In this document: positions 37,440-54,070 of the stretch, in pieces
Layout: every line of letters begins with the position of its first letter
How positions within the stretch are numbered: the stretch's first letter is position 1
NCBI GenBank assembly: GCA_003254885.1
Contig: QANT01008026.1
Span: 38,011-102,010 of the forward strand
DNA length: 64,000 bases
Direction of reading: 5' to 3'
Source: Purshia tridentata
Taxonomy: Eukaryota > Streptophyta > Magnoliopsida > Rosales > Rosaceae
Program-made: the position numbers and the translations under genes
The notes under the pieces: generated by a model
The model's input: only the letters and a program-made list of their open reading frames with translations
What the model was told of the DNA's origin: nothing
Databases searched by the model: none

Positions 37440-38236
37440 TCCTAGGATTAAAGCCAAAGATGGAACCAGACCTCATCTTCCAGACGAACAATCCCGGTGC
37501 ACATTAGCAACAACAATAAAAACAACGAAAAAAGATTTTTTTTTTTTAATCAATTAAATTAAAACCATTAATTCGCCTCTGTCAAGCGATCTCTTCCCAG
37601 CTGCGATCACTCGGTAAGTTCCCCCAAAAGCTTAATTTGAGTTTAGTCTTTGATTTTTCTCTCTTTTTCGGTCCTCTATATTCGAGCTTTATACATTTGT
37701 ATCTGTAATTTGTAATTGAATATGTTTGGATTGAATTAAGGACTTACGTTGATGAATCTGAGTTCTGCGGAGTCAAGATTCATTTTTCGGATTTTTTGTT
37801 TTTGTGAGATTAATAGCGAAAGATAGTAGTGCTGAATTTGTTGAGTTTTTGTTTTAATTTATGGATTTTTTTTGTTGTTGCTTGTTGATTGGTTGCTGAG
37901 AAAAAAAAGAGGGATTTACGTGTCCAGCAGCAGCTCAATGAAATTAGTGTTCAGAGTTTATATTTAATTTTTCAACTTTCTTTTTCTCAGCTTTCTTAGG
38001 ATACAAACAGTCACTGGTAAATCTATTTCTTGTCGTAATGGGTCCGAAGAAATTTTTATAAGACAGAGTAAACTGAGCTCAACTACATTTCCAAGATTTT
38101 TTGTTGTTGGGTAAATTAATTTTCTAGATTTTGAGCCTCATCTTTTCCTGACAATTAAATAGTGCCTTCTTATTTGTTGAATTCAGTTGAATTGGTTCTG
38201 TTTTTTCATTATTCAGATAAGAAGTGATCAAGTAAC

Positions 38237-39762
38237 ATGGATGAGGAATGTAGAAGAGTGAAAGGGAAGGGAATAGCTCCATCTTTGGTTGATCTCTGCA
38301 TTAATACGGCAATAGATAATTTAAGGCGCCTTGGGGATGTTGGTGAAACGGATTTCTATCTTCTTGAGCGAATTCTACCTCATTGTACGATCGACCAGTT
38401 GAGGCATGTTGAGAAGAGTACAAAAGTAAGTTCTTCCACATTGTTTTTTATTCAAATGTTTGTTCTGTTTTAGCTTAAGTTCTGAGATGTTCTTTGATTA
38501 ATTCTTGTAGGGTAGAGATTTGAGTCCAATAACTGATAAGTTGTGGAAGAAATTCTACGAAAAGCAGTTTGGTACTGAGAGGACTAATATGGTGATAGAA
38601 AGGATGAGGAAAAAGAAAGTCGCATTCAGATGGATTCAATTGTACGAGGTGGGCGTTTCATTCTGTCCAACCAAATATGTCATTTTTTCAATATATAGAT
38701 CAATTTTGGGTACTTGAGGTACAGCATTTCTAGATATGATTTAAGCTTCTAGCTAAGGATAAAGAATTTAACTGGGTGATTACTTGCAGGCAAAATTGAA
38801 GGAAGTGGATGAGGCTGAAAATGAAGCTGCTGATCGGTTGAAGCGTCTTTATCAAAAAGAAGATGCTCGTATGTTTTCTCAGCATGTCCTAGCAAAGAAA
38901 GAAATAGCATGTTAATTTGTACATGATTAAAGTAGTAACCAACTATTGAAATTTTGTAGGAAAACAAAGTCGACAAGTTCGTATTTGCACAAAGGTTCCA
39001 CCACCGAAAAATAAGAGAAGCTTTGGTAATTTTTTTGTTCTCTTATTGTTGGATCTCTTGTATTTCATCTGCACAGCCCCGCAGAGACTATGACATTGAA
39101 TAGGGTGCACAATAAATGTGTTTTCTTGTTGTATTTCTGATAATTCTTTGTAGGCAATGGCCCTGGCTACAACCTTGGGAACTCAAAGAGCAACTTGATG
39201 AAGAAAGCAAAGATAGACTTTCTTAAAAGGTAGTATTATTTTGTAGAATGATGCATGGTGTAGTATGCCCCTTTGGCTTGTGAACAGATATTCCCCCAGT
39301 TTGAGATTCATTTTCTTGTTCCGGTTTTTGTATATTTTATTTTGTGTTCATCAAAATGTTTTTATAATTATTTTGGAGCCTTATTTTCAAAGATCTTGGG
39401 TACTGGCATGGGCCAAGAGTGATTTTTCTCAGGATTATTGTTGCTGAGATAGAATTTCAAGATTTGACCCTTTTTCCCCCTCTTTTGTTTGAGCAGTAAT
39501 GAGGTGAGAAATCTTGCAGCTATGAAGAGAAATGCACTCCAGAAGAATTACAGGTAAAAATTCTCAGTTGTTCAATTTATGCATTTAACAAACCTACGTA
39601 TAGACATTGTGGCACATTTCTAGCTCTCACTATGTCTACCTTGTGTTATACAGTGCCCCTCCCACGAAGAAGCCAGGTGGGGTTTCTGGGATGGATTCGG
39701 GTTCAACTTCTAAACCTATCAGGCCCGTAGAGAGGACATTCAAGCAGAAGTATCCTTTCTAA
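38237..39762 (+). CDS. ELOA: Elongin A (transcription elongation factor SIII subunit A)
   Basis: Elongin A stimulates RNA polymerase II elongation and, with elongin B/C-type partners, can act in a ubiquitin ligase. Exons: 38237-38425, 38511-38648, 38790-38868, 38960-39025, 39154-39229, 39497-39553, 39654-39762, giving 237 aa. An upstream untranslated exon ends at 37613 (TCG|GTAAGT) and resumes at 38217. The N-terminal half holds the elongin-A/F-box-like region (SLVDLCINTAIDNLRRLGDV, then LLERILPHCTIDQLRHVE). A conserved KLWKKFYEKQFG block follows, then a charged helical stretch, then a basic Pro/Ser-rich tail. Plant elongin A proteins are much shorter than the animal protein. Confidence 0.88.
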
Positions 39763-40692
39763 ATATTGGTGCCTCTGTGAAGAGAGCAGTGTCAGATGGA
39801 ATGCTCATGCTCTGCAGCACCATCATCTATTGAAGCATTGGCTGCATTTCTTAACAATCTTGGCGGCTTCAATCACTTTGCCCTACCCAATTTCAGTTGT
39901 CCTCACTTTTGCTTGTTCCAATAAAGATAATTTTTATTCCTTTCTTTTTTTATCTTTCGGCCATCTTCCTTTTGTAGTATGATTTCACACCAGGAACATA
40001 TGAAATTTGTTGTTTGATTGTTTTATCGTCATTTTCCCCTTGTAAGCTTCAGAGTATTGTCCTGCATTTTCGTATCCAGCTTTTCATCATATTAACAGGT
40101 CTAAAGAGCACCTGATTGTATAAGATGGTGATTCAAACTTGCGTTTGCCTAATCAATACCAGAAGCCACCCCCTTCTTTATTATTATTATTATTATTTCT
40201 TTTTTTAATGTCTGAAGCCCTCTCTTACCATGGCATTATCACGAGTCCTTCAGAAGTTAAACACTAAGCATTCCAATAATGTTACTGCATTTAAGGGAGG
40301 CGAATTTTGTGGCCGATGCATTATTGGGTGAGCCCTTCAACCTTGGTTGAAATCAACGACATCAAGGTACCTCTCACATTGTTAAACGGACTCAATAACA
40401 ATAGAAATGCAGTGAGAAGTGATTCGAATACATGATCACAAAATGAGAAGGGATTCGAATAACTATATTGTAGTAATTACAATAAACCAAAAGACCTAGG
40501 CAACAAATACTTCAAAACCTTGAACTGATGCAAGTTTTGTCACAAATAATTCACAATAAATAGAAGCATACATGGAGGGGGTGAAGCTTTTATTCAGAAC
40601 ATAAGACCGTCCAGCTAAATAATAATAGCAGAGCAAGAAGCACAGCTAGAACCACACATCCTAAGAACGAACATATAAAACTAGCCTCCCAA
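39763..40692. other. Shared 3' intergenic region of convergent genes
   Basis: Elongin A (+) and V-ATPase D (-) converge here with 930 bases between stop codons. Most is likely the two 3' UTRs. A short TTA trinucleotide run lies near 40180. No further gene is visible. Confidence 0.5.
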
Positions 40693-41478
40693 TCAGAAAA
40701 TTATATCCTCATCCTTTCCCACACCAGCAGACAATATGTTCTGAGCTGAATTTAGTGAAATTCCCTTCTTCAAAGATAAGTTTTCTGCAACCTGCCCTTC
40801 GGCAAAATTCTTAGCAGCTGCCATCTGTCTCTCAATTTCCCTCTTCTTATAACCCTGTATCTTCTTTAACCTGAAGAAATCCTCCCTTTCCAGCTCATCC
40901 AATTCTGCCTTGATATAACTTATAGTATTCTCCAACCTAGGCTTCACAACATTCTCTAGAGCATTGACACGACGGTTTGTGGTCTTGATTGCTTCATCAA
41001 GGGTTAAAAAAGATGTTTGAAGTGAAGCAAGCTCAACAAGAACCTCAATTGCTTTCACATACGCAGCACGACAAAGTTGGACCTGTTGTCCACCTCTGGC
41101 CAATCCAGTGAGGTCATTCTTGGTCTCACCTTCAGTAAAATATTCAAACTTTGGGAGCTTTACACCAGCAATATTCTCTTGCTTTGATCGAACTTTAATA
41201 GTGGCATTTTGGACATTCTCAAGAACAATGTGCTTGATGTTGTCACCAGCAACATACTTGGCTTCAGTAAGGGCAAAGGAGGAGGTTTTCATAATCTCTC
41301 CCATCGATTCTTTGGTTGAGACAATATTTTTAAGAATCTGACGGAACTGCACGGTTAAAGCATCACTCTTCTTCTTGAGGAGAGCATGACCTCTTGTTGC
41401 ACCAACAAGGCGAGCTTTCATAGCTCCAAGCATCGTAACAGTAGGAACTACAGTCAAGCGCTGGCTTTGCCCGGACAT
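40693..41478 (-). CDS. VHA-D: V-type proton ATPase subunit D
   Basis: Central-stalk (rotor) subunit of the vacuolar H+-ATPase, which couples ATP hydrolysis in the V1 head to proton pumping and so energises tonoplast antiporters such as CAX. One uninterrupted reading frame of 261 aa, the family length. It begins MSGQSQRLTVVPTVTMLGAM and continues with the diagnostic KARLVGATRGHALLKKKSDAL block. Long N- and C-terminal helices form the coiled coil. The CDS is intronless, but the leader appears to be split. The first 5' UTR exon ends at 43647 (CAG|GTGAC on the minus strand) and the second resumes at 41490 after CCTAG, twelve bases before the start codon. Confidence 0.96.
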   Translation of the reverse strand: MSGQSQRLTVVPTVTMLGAMKARLVGATRGHALLKKKSDALTVQFRQILKNIVSTKESMGEIMKTSSFALTEAKYVAGDNIKHIVLENVQNATIKVRSKQENIAGVKLPKFEYFTEGETKNDLTGLARGGQQVQLCRAAYVKAIEVLVELASLQTSFLTLDEAIKTTNRRVNALENVVKPRLENTISYIKAELDELEREDFFRLKKIQGYKKREIERQMAAAKNFAEGQVAENLSLKKGISLNSAQNILSAGVGKDEDIIF

Positions 41479-41490
41479 GTTTACGAAGAT

Positions 41491-43646
41491 CTAGGCCAAA
41501 ATGAATATACATGTCAGGATTAGTATTTAGAAACAATAAAGCCAATTACTGCATAGCCAAAATGTACAAGGATGCAAGAAAAATATAACCAAATTTTCTA
41601 CACTTTAAGGATGGAACTAACAACGGCAGCACAAATTTTTTTACTTAAAATAGAAAAAAAACAAATCAACTTACCATCATAAATAATGAAGTGAAACTTC
41701 TTCAACAAAAAAAAAAGAAAAAAAGCCTCTGTGACATTCTACTAAGTAATACAACCTATCTATTCCATAGTAACCTTAAAATGATATGCATCTTCTTATG
41801 TATAAGTGATCATCAAATCTGACACGTATTGGCCCTCATTTCTTCATATCATACCCTTTTGAAGCAAAGAGAGGAACTGGGAAGATCCCTAATCTGTTTG
41901 GTGTTGCAATGTATAGAATAGTCCTGTACTATATATTTCTTTTTTATGAACCATCCAAAACAGTAAAGAGGTCCAAAACATCAACATAGTCAACCAATAC
42001 AGCTTCTTCGTGCAAGCAATATACACACAAACTCCTCTCTCATCGAACCTTCCAATTAAAGGGAGCTGCTAAAGGTCAGAAAGCATTGTTTGTATGTGGT
42101 ACTGGTAGCTTGCTTGGAAGAGAGATCAGAGATGTGAATACAGCTAGACCATCTGATCACCTTTGGCCCAAAAAGAAAGAAGACCATGTGATCATCAGTA
42201 CAGTGTATCCATTGTACAGTAGCCATTGCTCTCTCCCTCTGCACTCTCTCAGGAACCAAAACCCAATTATCAACCCAAATATCTCATGCATGTAGACAGA
42301 CCAGGTGATCACCAGTACTACATGCAGAGACACGTGTAACTGAAAACTTATCTCTATGATTCATCGAAACCTAATAAGTCTACCATATAAAGCCAAATAG
42401 CAATTGGGGAAGATGAAATGATCAATTAATCAAAGTGAGCTTCCAAACAGCAATAGTAAAGACATTCCAGGGAAGGGGTTTCTTCTTGTAGCTTTTCTTT
42501 CTCTCTAATAAAAGTTGAGTTTCTTATCCCCAAAAAGAAAACAAAGAAGACAATGCACTAGCAAAGAGATTATGTAAATAATGTAAATCCTATCAGTTCA
42601 AAAATCCTATAAAAAAAGGCATGTTTACAAAGAGAACATATAAGAAACTCTCAATTGTATAGTTATGACATGATTTCAAACTTTATAGCAAACAAACATG
42701 TGAAAAAAAACAAAAAAACAAGTACACTCTAAATCAAATATGAAGGTGACATCAAATTCTCAAAATCTGAAATGGCAGTGCAGAAATATCTCAATGAATA
42801 TGAAGTTTTACTAGACATGTTTTGGGGCTTTTGTGCATATCATGCATGCAATTTACAACAGCCATTTGTCTAATAAATCCAAACAAGAAAAACTAGAACC
42901 TATCTCACAAGTTTCTAAGGTTTGCCACCCTGCCGATCTAGACAGCAAGCTCAAATTAACATCAGGAAAATGCAGTGATAATTAACATGGTAAACATAAG
43001 ACAAGGCAAGTAACCACTCAGGCCTTAACCATAACCATATTCACCAATGAATATAGAACATATATAATTGTGTTAGAAATCACTTAAATCTAGTTCTCTC
43101 TTAACAAACCGAAAATTAACTGGAAGAAGCATATTGCAATTCACAGATTAGTATATATGATCTAAAATAAAAATGGTATCTACAAAGGAGTCTTAGATTC
43201 ACCTAGAACAAAACCATCCAATTGGTATAAGGTCCTAGAAACAATCATAGAAAAAATTTGTGTCCAATGTAATTCACATCCACGGATGTAAAAGGGGTTA
43301 TCTAATGTGAACACATTTCATCTTCATGTAATTTGCTTATGATAGCCGCCATACTCTCTCTCAGGCCATACGACAAGTGACAACAAGTTAAAAAAGATCA
43401 AAACAGTCTATTAGGCCCAAACCAGTAAGCTTGGCCCATATGATATCTCCAGACTCTAGTTCTTGGCAGTCATCGAAACTCGCAGCGAACACAACCATCT
43501 CATTATAATCATAGACATCACTGTCCATACTCAGCGACACCAATGGAAATTTCTCACTGGGTTTTCTCGATCCAAATCAGAGCCAAAACAAGCAAACGAA
43601 AGAAAACCAAAGATCGAAAATTGGGAGAGAGTGAGAGAGACGTCAC
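41491..43646 (-). other. Predicted 2.2-kb intron in the VHA-D 5' UTR
   Basis: On the minus strand a GC-richer leader stretch (about 43750-43647) ends CAGCAG|GTGACG. A CCTAG acceptor lies immediately before the VHA-D start. Between them the DNA is AT-rich and lacks coding potential. Leader introns are common in plant housekeeping genes. The donor and acceptor are my reading. Confidence 0.55.
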
Positions 43647-43746
43647 CTGCTGTGATCGGCTTCAGCTTATAAGTAAAAGACCTCTCCGGACCGGAAATTC
43701 GCCGCCGGTGAGTTTAGAAAGATCGGGAAGTTAAATCTGAAGGAAT

Positions 43747-44816
43747 ATAATTAACGGGTTTTGATCTGTCGCCGCGAAACTTCTCTGTTACTCACTTGAT
43801 TTTCAGATTTTAGGTGTGTCGGATTCGGGTTAATAATGAGGTCCGATTCCAATTTGTCCGGTTTTATTGTGACAAACAAGTACCCGTAGCCAAAGTAGCC
43901 CGCTTTAAGTAGGGACTGTTTCACTGTCTTGTAATAACAGTAAAAAAAAAGGTAGATAAAATTAGACTATTTATTTTTAAAAAAACTTTTGATCACCTGT
44001 TCAGTCCCAAAAAAAAAAAAAATTGTTGAATGTTTGTAGTAGTTTCAACTTTGAACATGATTTACAGATCTGGTAAGGTTTTTTTTTTGTTTTTAATTTT
44101 TTTTTTTGAGGAATTACGAAGATAATGCTTTAAGTTCATGATCCATCTCCCGGCCTAAAAAAAAACATGAACTATCTCATTTGGACTTATAAACTTAAAA
44201 ACTGTAATTAAATAAAAAAAGGATATTGAAAATATCAAAATTCTGTTTTCAAGCTTGTTTTCTGAAACCTGTCTAAAAACTCATTCGCTTGCTGGTTAAT
44301 TGGCATTGTTTTATGTTTTCATGATGACAACCGTCTTTAATGAAGAAACCAGATACAAAAACATGCATGTCCTGTCGCATATGATTTTTCGCTTGCAAAG
44401 AGTAGCATTTATTAGATGGTAAACATCAAATGATCCTGTTGCAGAGTTGCATGAGAACTACTACGTAAAATAACTCTACGTCTCTACCACTCGAACTCAC
44501 ACAAACACAAAATGGGAAAATATTTGTCATACTCATAAGACATCAAGACATAACTATAAATACTACTAAGCTAATAACAGCAAAAAAGGCCAAAAACAAA
44601 GAATCTAATAACAGTCATAGGAAATTTCCAGAATACATTAATAGACACCAAGGTGCTCTTATTTACGCTAAACAATACCTAACCAAAATGTCTCCAGCTA
44701 TTCTGCTTTTATTGAAGATATAATTGTATGCCGTAAGACAATAATATGCTTCTTTCTCCCTATAGTTTACCATGAAATTTATTTTCATTTCCTGTGATAT
44801 GATACATGAATCAGAA
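43747..44816. other. Intergenic, VHA-D promoter and citrate synthase 3' side
   Basis: Probable VHA-D promoter at the left, then AT-rich DNA with poly-A and poly-T runs and the citrate synthase 3' UTR. No gene is seen. Confidence 0.5.
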
Positions 44817-48690
<3,874 letters not shown>

Positions 48691-49833
48691 TTTTTGTTCT
48701 CTGTAATGGATTTCAGATTTTGATCAGTGAATTGTTGAAGAGAAAAAGATGAGCTATAATATAACAGAGAAGACTACAGGAGCGGGTGGAACTTGTACAG
48801 CTTAAAAAGAGAGATGTTTCTTCTTCTTGCTTCTAATTTCAGAATGTTTATTTACTTTATCAGTGAGTCAGTGGTATGTTATTTTACTATTTTAAAAAAA
48901 TAGTTATTAATTCTTTATAAAATAAAAAAATTAATTACCAAATTTCCTTGGTTGAATGATAAATCTTTTGAATACATTTCTCTTTTGTTTTCTTTTTTTA
49001 AGCATTAAACGCCTTTCTCTTAATAATGTATTTCTCCTACTATTTTTCGTCTTCTAAATTAACAAAATTAAATATGTATTTTTAAATTGCGCTAATTATA
49101 CAATTACATGAACGAAAATGACACAATTAAATGAAATTTGACAACAAGTGTGAATAAAAAACATTGTGAGTTGAGTGATAAAGGGCAAATTGGTAATTAG
49201 ATTTTTCTCTGTCTCAATTATTGAAATGGGTTTGCTAATTAATACTCGAGGGGAAAAAGCGAAGCAATTGGATAACTCAAATATTGACATCTGGCTTTAC
49301 TTTAGATAAGTTTATTTTTGGTGCATACTTCTGATTCTTCATATTCACTTGCATATGAATCGGACGGTGACGATAGCCTCATGGTTTCTGTGATGGTGAT
49401 GTATAATATTTGAACGGTGATAGTGAGAAGTCAATGTGTCTCATTCTAGCGCGCGCTGTAGCGCCAGGTATGAGAAGTGGGTTCCACATTGACGCGGCAA
49501 TCTGTTTATCTCGGGGAGCTCAACGGATCTGCCTGTATTGATCTGGATAATACGATGACGTATTACAGCTTTTTTTCTTTTTTTTTGGCCAGGACGTATT
49601 CCAGGCTTTACGGCTTTGACGCTTTCGCTTTCCAAGAAATTTTGATCGCATTAGGGTGCGTTTGGTTGCTTGGAAAATGCGTTTGATATCAATATGATAA
49701 TTTTTGTATATAATTATCTCATACATACAAGGGGCCTTTCTTATTAGGTTGGGGAAGATCAATTTAGAATTAGAAATAATAGAGAAAAAGAAAAAGAAGC
49801 TGAGAGGAAAAAAAAAGTATTATTCTCTTATCT
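48691..49833. other. Intergenic between citrate synthase and COQ3
   Basis: The two genes lie head to tail on the minus strand, so this is the citrate synthase promoter and leader plus the COQ3 3' side. The first 150 bases are the probable leader. A segment near 49655-49770 (GGGTGCGTTTGGTTGC start) resembles the end of a plant MITE, but no matching terminus was found. No gene is supported. Confidence 0.45.
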
Positions 49834-50944
49834 TTATAAATTGGCGGTTTTTGTTTTGGTACCAAAAGTGATAAAATTTACACCAACATCATCGGACAGA
49901 GACCATCTTCCTGTCAAAGGGTTGTAAGAAAACCCAGCCATCTCTTGGACCTGGACAATAGAAAACAAGCTTTACTAACTAGTGCAGAGATAAAAATAGC
50001 TCTCTGCATGTAGCAGAAATCACTAAAACATGTATTTTACTTACCGAAATAGAAGCACGCTCCAGGATCAGGACTAGTTCTTCAGGAGTAAGAAAACTCG
50101 ACCATTGATGTGTACCTTTAGGAAGCTGTAAAATAATCAATTCGTATTAAGTCCAAATGTTATCGACAGAGGAAAAATATTTCTCAATAGAATTATAGTA
50201 AAGATGTGCTGATCAGATTATTTCCAAAGCAGAACACTAAAGTATACAGAAATAGTTCCACCTTCATACTGGAAATCTTTTAGAGCTACACATTTGATAT
50301 CCCTTGAATTTATATTTCTCTCTAAAGACTTGAATTTATATTTCTCTCTAAAGACACCATGCTTGCATGGATCAATCTCATGTTAGCCAGAATAGGCTAT
50401 ATACGAAGATCACCAACAACTAGAACAAACCCTCATTTATTTTTTGGGCAGTCTTGAAGATAACTATGTCTCATAAGTCTCTTGAATAGTATTTGCAATA
50501 ACAATTAACTATGACAATACTCGGATAATCAATTAGAGATAATGGAGGCCAACAATTTTGGACAAAAACACCAAGAAAGATGACCGAGTTCATGAAGATG
50601 GCAAATGTTTAAGAATCGATAATCAACTGCAGAAGGTGTAAATGAATAATACCCAGTGGAGGAGATATTCTGCTGCAACAATGGCAGTAGCATATGCTCT
50701 CATAGAACGGTTAATAGTTGAAATCACGGTAGCTCCATCAGGAACAGTTAAGGCTGCCAGAGACTTGCAGAATTCAGCAGGTTCTGCTACGTGCTCAATT
50801 ACCTTAAGTAAAATCATCAATTTACAAACCAATTGTTCCATAAGAAAATAGTTACAAAAAAATTGGATATAAATCCAAGACAGTTTGAATATAATAAAAA
50901 TCACCACTGGAGAAAAAACAACAAAAAAAAATATATTGCTTGCT

Positions 50945-50981
<37 letters not shown>

Positions 50982-52685
50982 ACCTCTAAAGCAAGCACAG
51001 CATCAAAATTCCTCTGTTCCTCAACTAGTTTTTCTGCGCATATATAAAACAACAAAGCCTCAAGTAAAGAAAGAACAAGTACTTGACCTAAAAAAAAATG
51101 GAAAAGATTTCAACAAAGAAATAAGAGCACTTCTTAAATTACAGCAATCATAAGGTGAGACACTCACTGTGCTCATTAAGTGGGGATAACCATGCATTTC
51201 AAAAAGATGCAAGAGATTGCATAATAGAACAGAGATAACCAGGAATTGACTACAGAGAAAATCAACAAGTTTAGCATGTACCAGCCGTTGTGCAATGATA
51301 TTCAATTGTTGAGGTCAATGGATCCAAATCCTGTGTGAATGATTAGTGTTTAGATATATCCAAACGTATACAAAAAATCACTTGAACAACATAAATGTAC
51401 CCAAACAAGTCAGCTTAATGACATTGATAGCATTGTTCCAATGGCAAATACTGGAATTTCAAAGTATGAATGCAAGCAGACAGCGAAAGAAATTCAATGG
51501 AACATATTAACACACTTTTAGAAAACAAAATACAAGCACATGTACAAATGCTTATAGAAATATATTTATAGTTAGTTGGTTCAAGAGTGGCCATACAGCA
51601 TGAAGGCGTGCTATCTTGATATTTTTCTCAACAGCATCTACTCCCGTTACAGTGGCTCCCATTCGAGCTAAAGGCTGAAATGCCAACGTGAGGGGGTCAG
51701 GAAAGACAAGACGGTGTATGATTTGATGGAGAACAGAGTCTACCATAGTCCAAGTGTAAGAGGATGTTCAACTAAACCAGCACCAAGTAGTAGGTACTTG
51801 TTGGATTATTTGAACCCAGTGTCCAAATTAGCTAATTAACTCATTTGAAAATGGAGTGGTGATTTAGAGGAGTGGGGGAGAAGATAGCATACCTCACAAA
51901 GAATTCCACCACCACAGCCAACATCTACAAATTTGAGCCCTTCGAATGGCCGAGCAGATAAGGGATCCCTCCTGGTAACCCGAATCCGCAAGTTATATAT
52001 ACGAAAGTCTCTATAAATCTTGTCTTTTTTAAGTCATGATAAATGTTTCCAATATTGAAAAATGCTTTCATTTTCTTAAGCGTTTCATTTCAATTTTCAA
52101 ATAGAAATCTCGAGAAGCAAAGCAAACAAATTTCTTAATTACTTGGTAGTTACAAATTCGAGCTATTAATGAACATATAGATATACCCCGAAAAAAACTA
52201 AATTTACCTGAAATGTCGACAAAGCGTGGAGCGAATGAAAGCGAGTCTTGTAGGATTCATCAAATGCAACGGTTTGAATGGCCCTTCAGAATCCCACCTT
52301 TTTTTAATAATAAAAGAAAATAATAATCAGAAGCTTTAATTTCTTTCACCTACATCATAATCATATCACAGCTAAATCACATGTAACTGCACAAACTGAA
52401 TTTTTCTTATTAAAAAGGAAATGCATGCTCTCACCAGGTTTCGGCAATGGCGGCGAACTTAGCGAGCTCGTACTGGTTCAAAGACGACGGAGAAGGCGAT
52501 TGGGGGTGTTGAGGCGGTGGAATCGAAGGAGTCGAAGGAGGCTCGGAGAGAGAAGGCGCATCTGAGAAGAGCCTAGTTGTTGCATTCTGAAGGTTCGAGA
52601 ACTGAGGGCTGAGAATGCGGTGGAGGCTCGTAGAGGTGATGTACGGAGCTCGAATTTGGTTCAGGAGCTTCGAAGCCATGGTCAT
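49834..52685 (-). CDS. COQ3: Ubiquinone biosynthesis O-methyltransferase, mitochondrial (COQ3)
   Basis: SAM-dependent methyltransferase that performs both O-methylations in ubiquinone synthesis, at the mitochondrial inner membrane. Exons (minus strand order): 52685-52435, 52297-52208, 51971-51893, 51674-51597, 51330-51282, 51033-50984, 50802-50653, 50125-50045, 49950-49834, giving 314 aa (312 if the second Met at 52679 is used). Residues 1-45 are basic and Ser/Thr-rich, as in a mitochondrial presequence, and are followed by a Pro/Ser linker. The Rossmann SAM motif is [12 protein letters not shown]. Further blocks are [21 protein letters not shown] and FLTPEEL. It ends in the family's W/D-rich C-terminus ([11 protein letters not shown]). 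No frameshift or missing motif is seen. Confidence 0.95.
50949..50977. repeat. GA microsatellite in a COQ3 intron
   Basis: GA run only about seven bases beyond the splice donor of COQ3 exon 6, on the intron side. Length changes would place CT-rich RNA right next to the donor. Confidence 0.85.
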
Positions 52686-52936
52686 GGTGATTTTTTCTGT
52701 GGAAGAGAGGAGAGAGAGCGAAGAGAGCGAACGAGGGAGAGAGAGAGAGGTTTTATGGTTGGGTTGGATTTGGGTTTATGATACCTCGATCTATAATGCA
52801 AGATTAAGGGAAGGCCCAAAATTAATACATAGTGGGCTTGACAATGGCCCTTCAAAATTGGGCCTTAATTAACACATGCCCGTAGTCTTTTTCGTTTTAG
52901 ATGCATGTTTTGCAACCCGAAATGTGCGGGAATATG

Positions 52937-53103
52937 GGAACTTCTCTCTAGCGGAAGTTCTCATGTGGAAAGAGTGAGAAAAAAATACCAGCCACAGAAT
53001 TTTTATTTTTGTTATTAAACATTTAAGTCATGATAATAATCTTGTGGCTGGTATTTTTTTCCTCACCATTTCTGCATAAAACTTCTGTAATAAGGAAGTT
53101 TCC
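52937..53103. mobile_element. 167-bp inverted-repeat element (MITE-like) upstream of COQ3
   Basis: The left arm 52937-52996 and right arm 53043-53103 are imperfect reverse complements over about 60 bases. The best-conserved core is AAAAAAATACCAGCCACA against TGTGGCTGGTATTTTTTT. A 46-base AT-rich loop lies between. The outer ends read GGAACTTC and GAAGTTTCC. No coding sequence and no convincing target-site duplication were found, so the superfamily is open. It sits about 250 bases before the COQ3 start, probably in its promoter. Confidence 0.8.
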
Positions 53104-54002
53104 TACAGTATTAATAATGTTAGAGATCTCAAATAAATACAAAAGTCAGTGTTTACATGTCGTAAAATTAATAATTTTTAGGTGAGTCATGTATGAATTA
53201 ATAAAATATTGACACATCATTTGAGATTCAAATTGGGATGCGAATTTTTAGCATTAAGCATATATACAACATTTTCTAAGAACATATCAATTTAATTAAA
53301 GAGAAAATGGAATTGAATAATGTGCAGATCGAGAATGAAAACATATTGGAACTTTGAGGCTTACGAATGGATATATATATATGGCATGTCTCACATATAC
53401 CCCAAGTATGAAATTTTTTGTTCTAAAGTCTAAATCACTAGGCGTTTTTGGGAATAATAAACACCTGGCCATAACAAAAGATCAAACCAAAGCAAACTAA
53501 TTAAAATGAAATATGATCTAAACAAGTTCGTTGTCTCTTTTAAATCAGAAAGTGCATATGTAAAAGCAATTGATCACAAGCTAGCTATAACCTTGTGGAA
53601 TGATGTGGAGTAATAAACCCATTTTACTAATTAAACATATATTTGATGCATGGAATACAAATTAAACACATTGTAATTAATTATAGCTTAAACTAAATAA
53701 TATTATTTCGATTTCCTTGGATCGAGTTGTTGTACCAAGTTAATTTACTTCTGCATGCTATCCTCTTAATCTGCTTTCACAACATTAATAACTCGAAACT
53801 GGACCAATCCTGAAATTTATAGCAATGGAAACTGAAAGTGAGGCTCATTTAAAATAATAATAATAAATAAATAAAAAGACATATTCACACAAAGAAACAC
53901 AACATGTGACTTTCCTACCAAAAATTCAAGAATCTTACCCTTTGAGATTATCGATCAACGCCAAAGTGCTTCACAACAATGTTAGGTTAATTAGTTAGTT
54001 AA
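53104..54002. other. AT-rich intergenic stretch
   Basis: No gene, tRNA or clear repeat is visible between the MITE-like element and the peptide cluster. Exon 2 of the first peptide gene may lie at its distal end near 53960-53990. Confidence 0.45.
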
Positions 54003-54070
54003 TTATTCGAAATAATATTCCATAGGTAAAATTAATTTCCATAAATAAAGGAATGAATGAGAGAGAGAAC

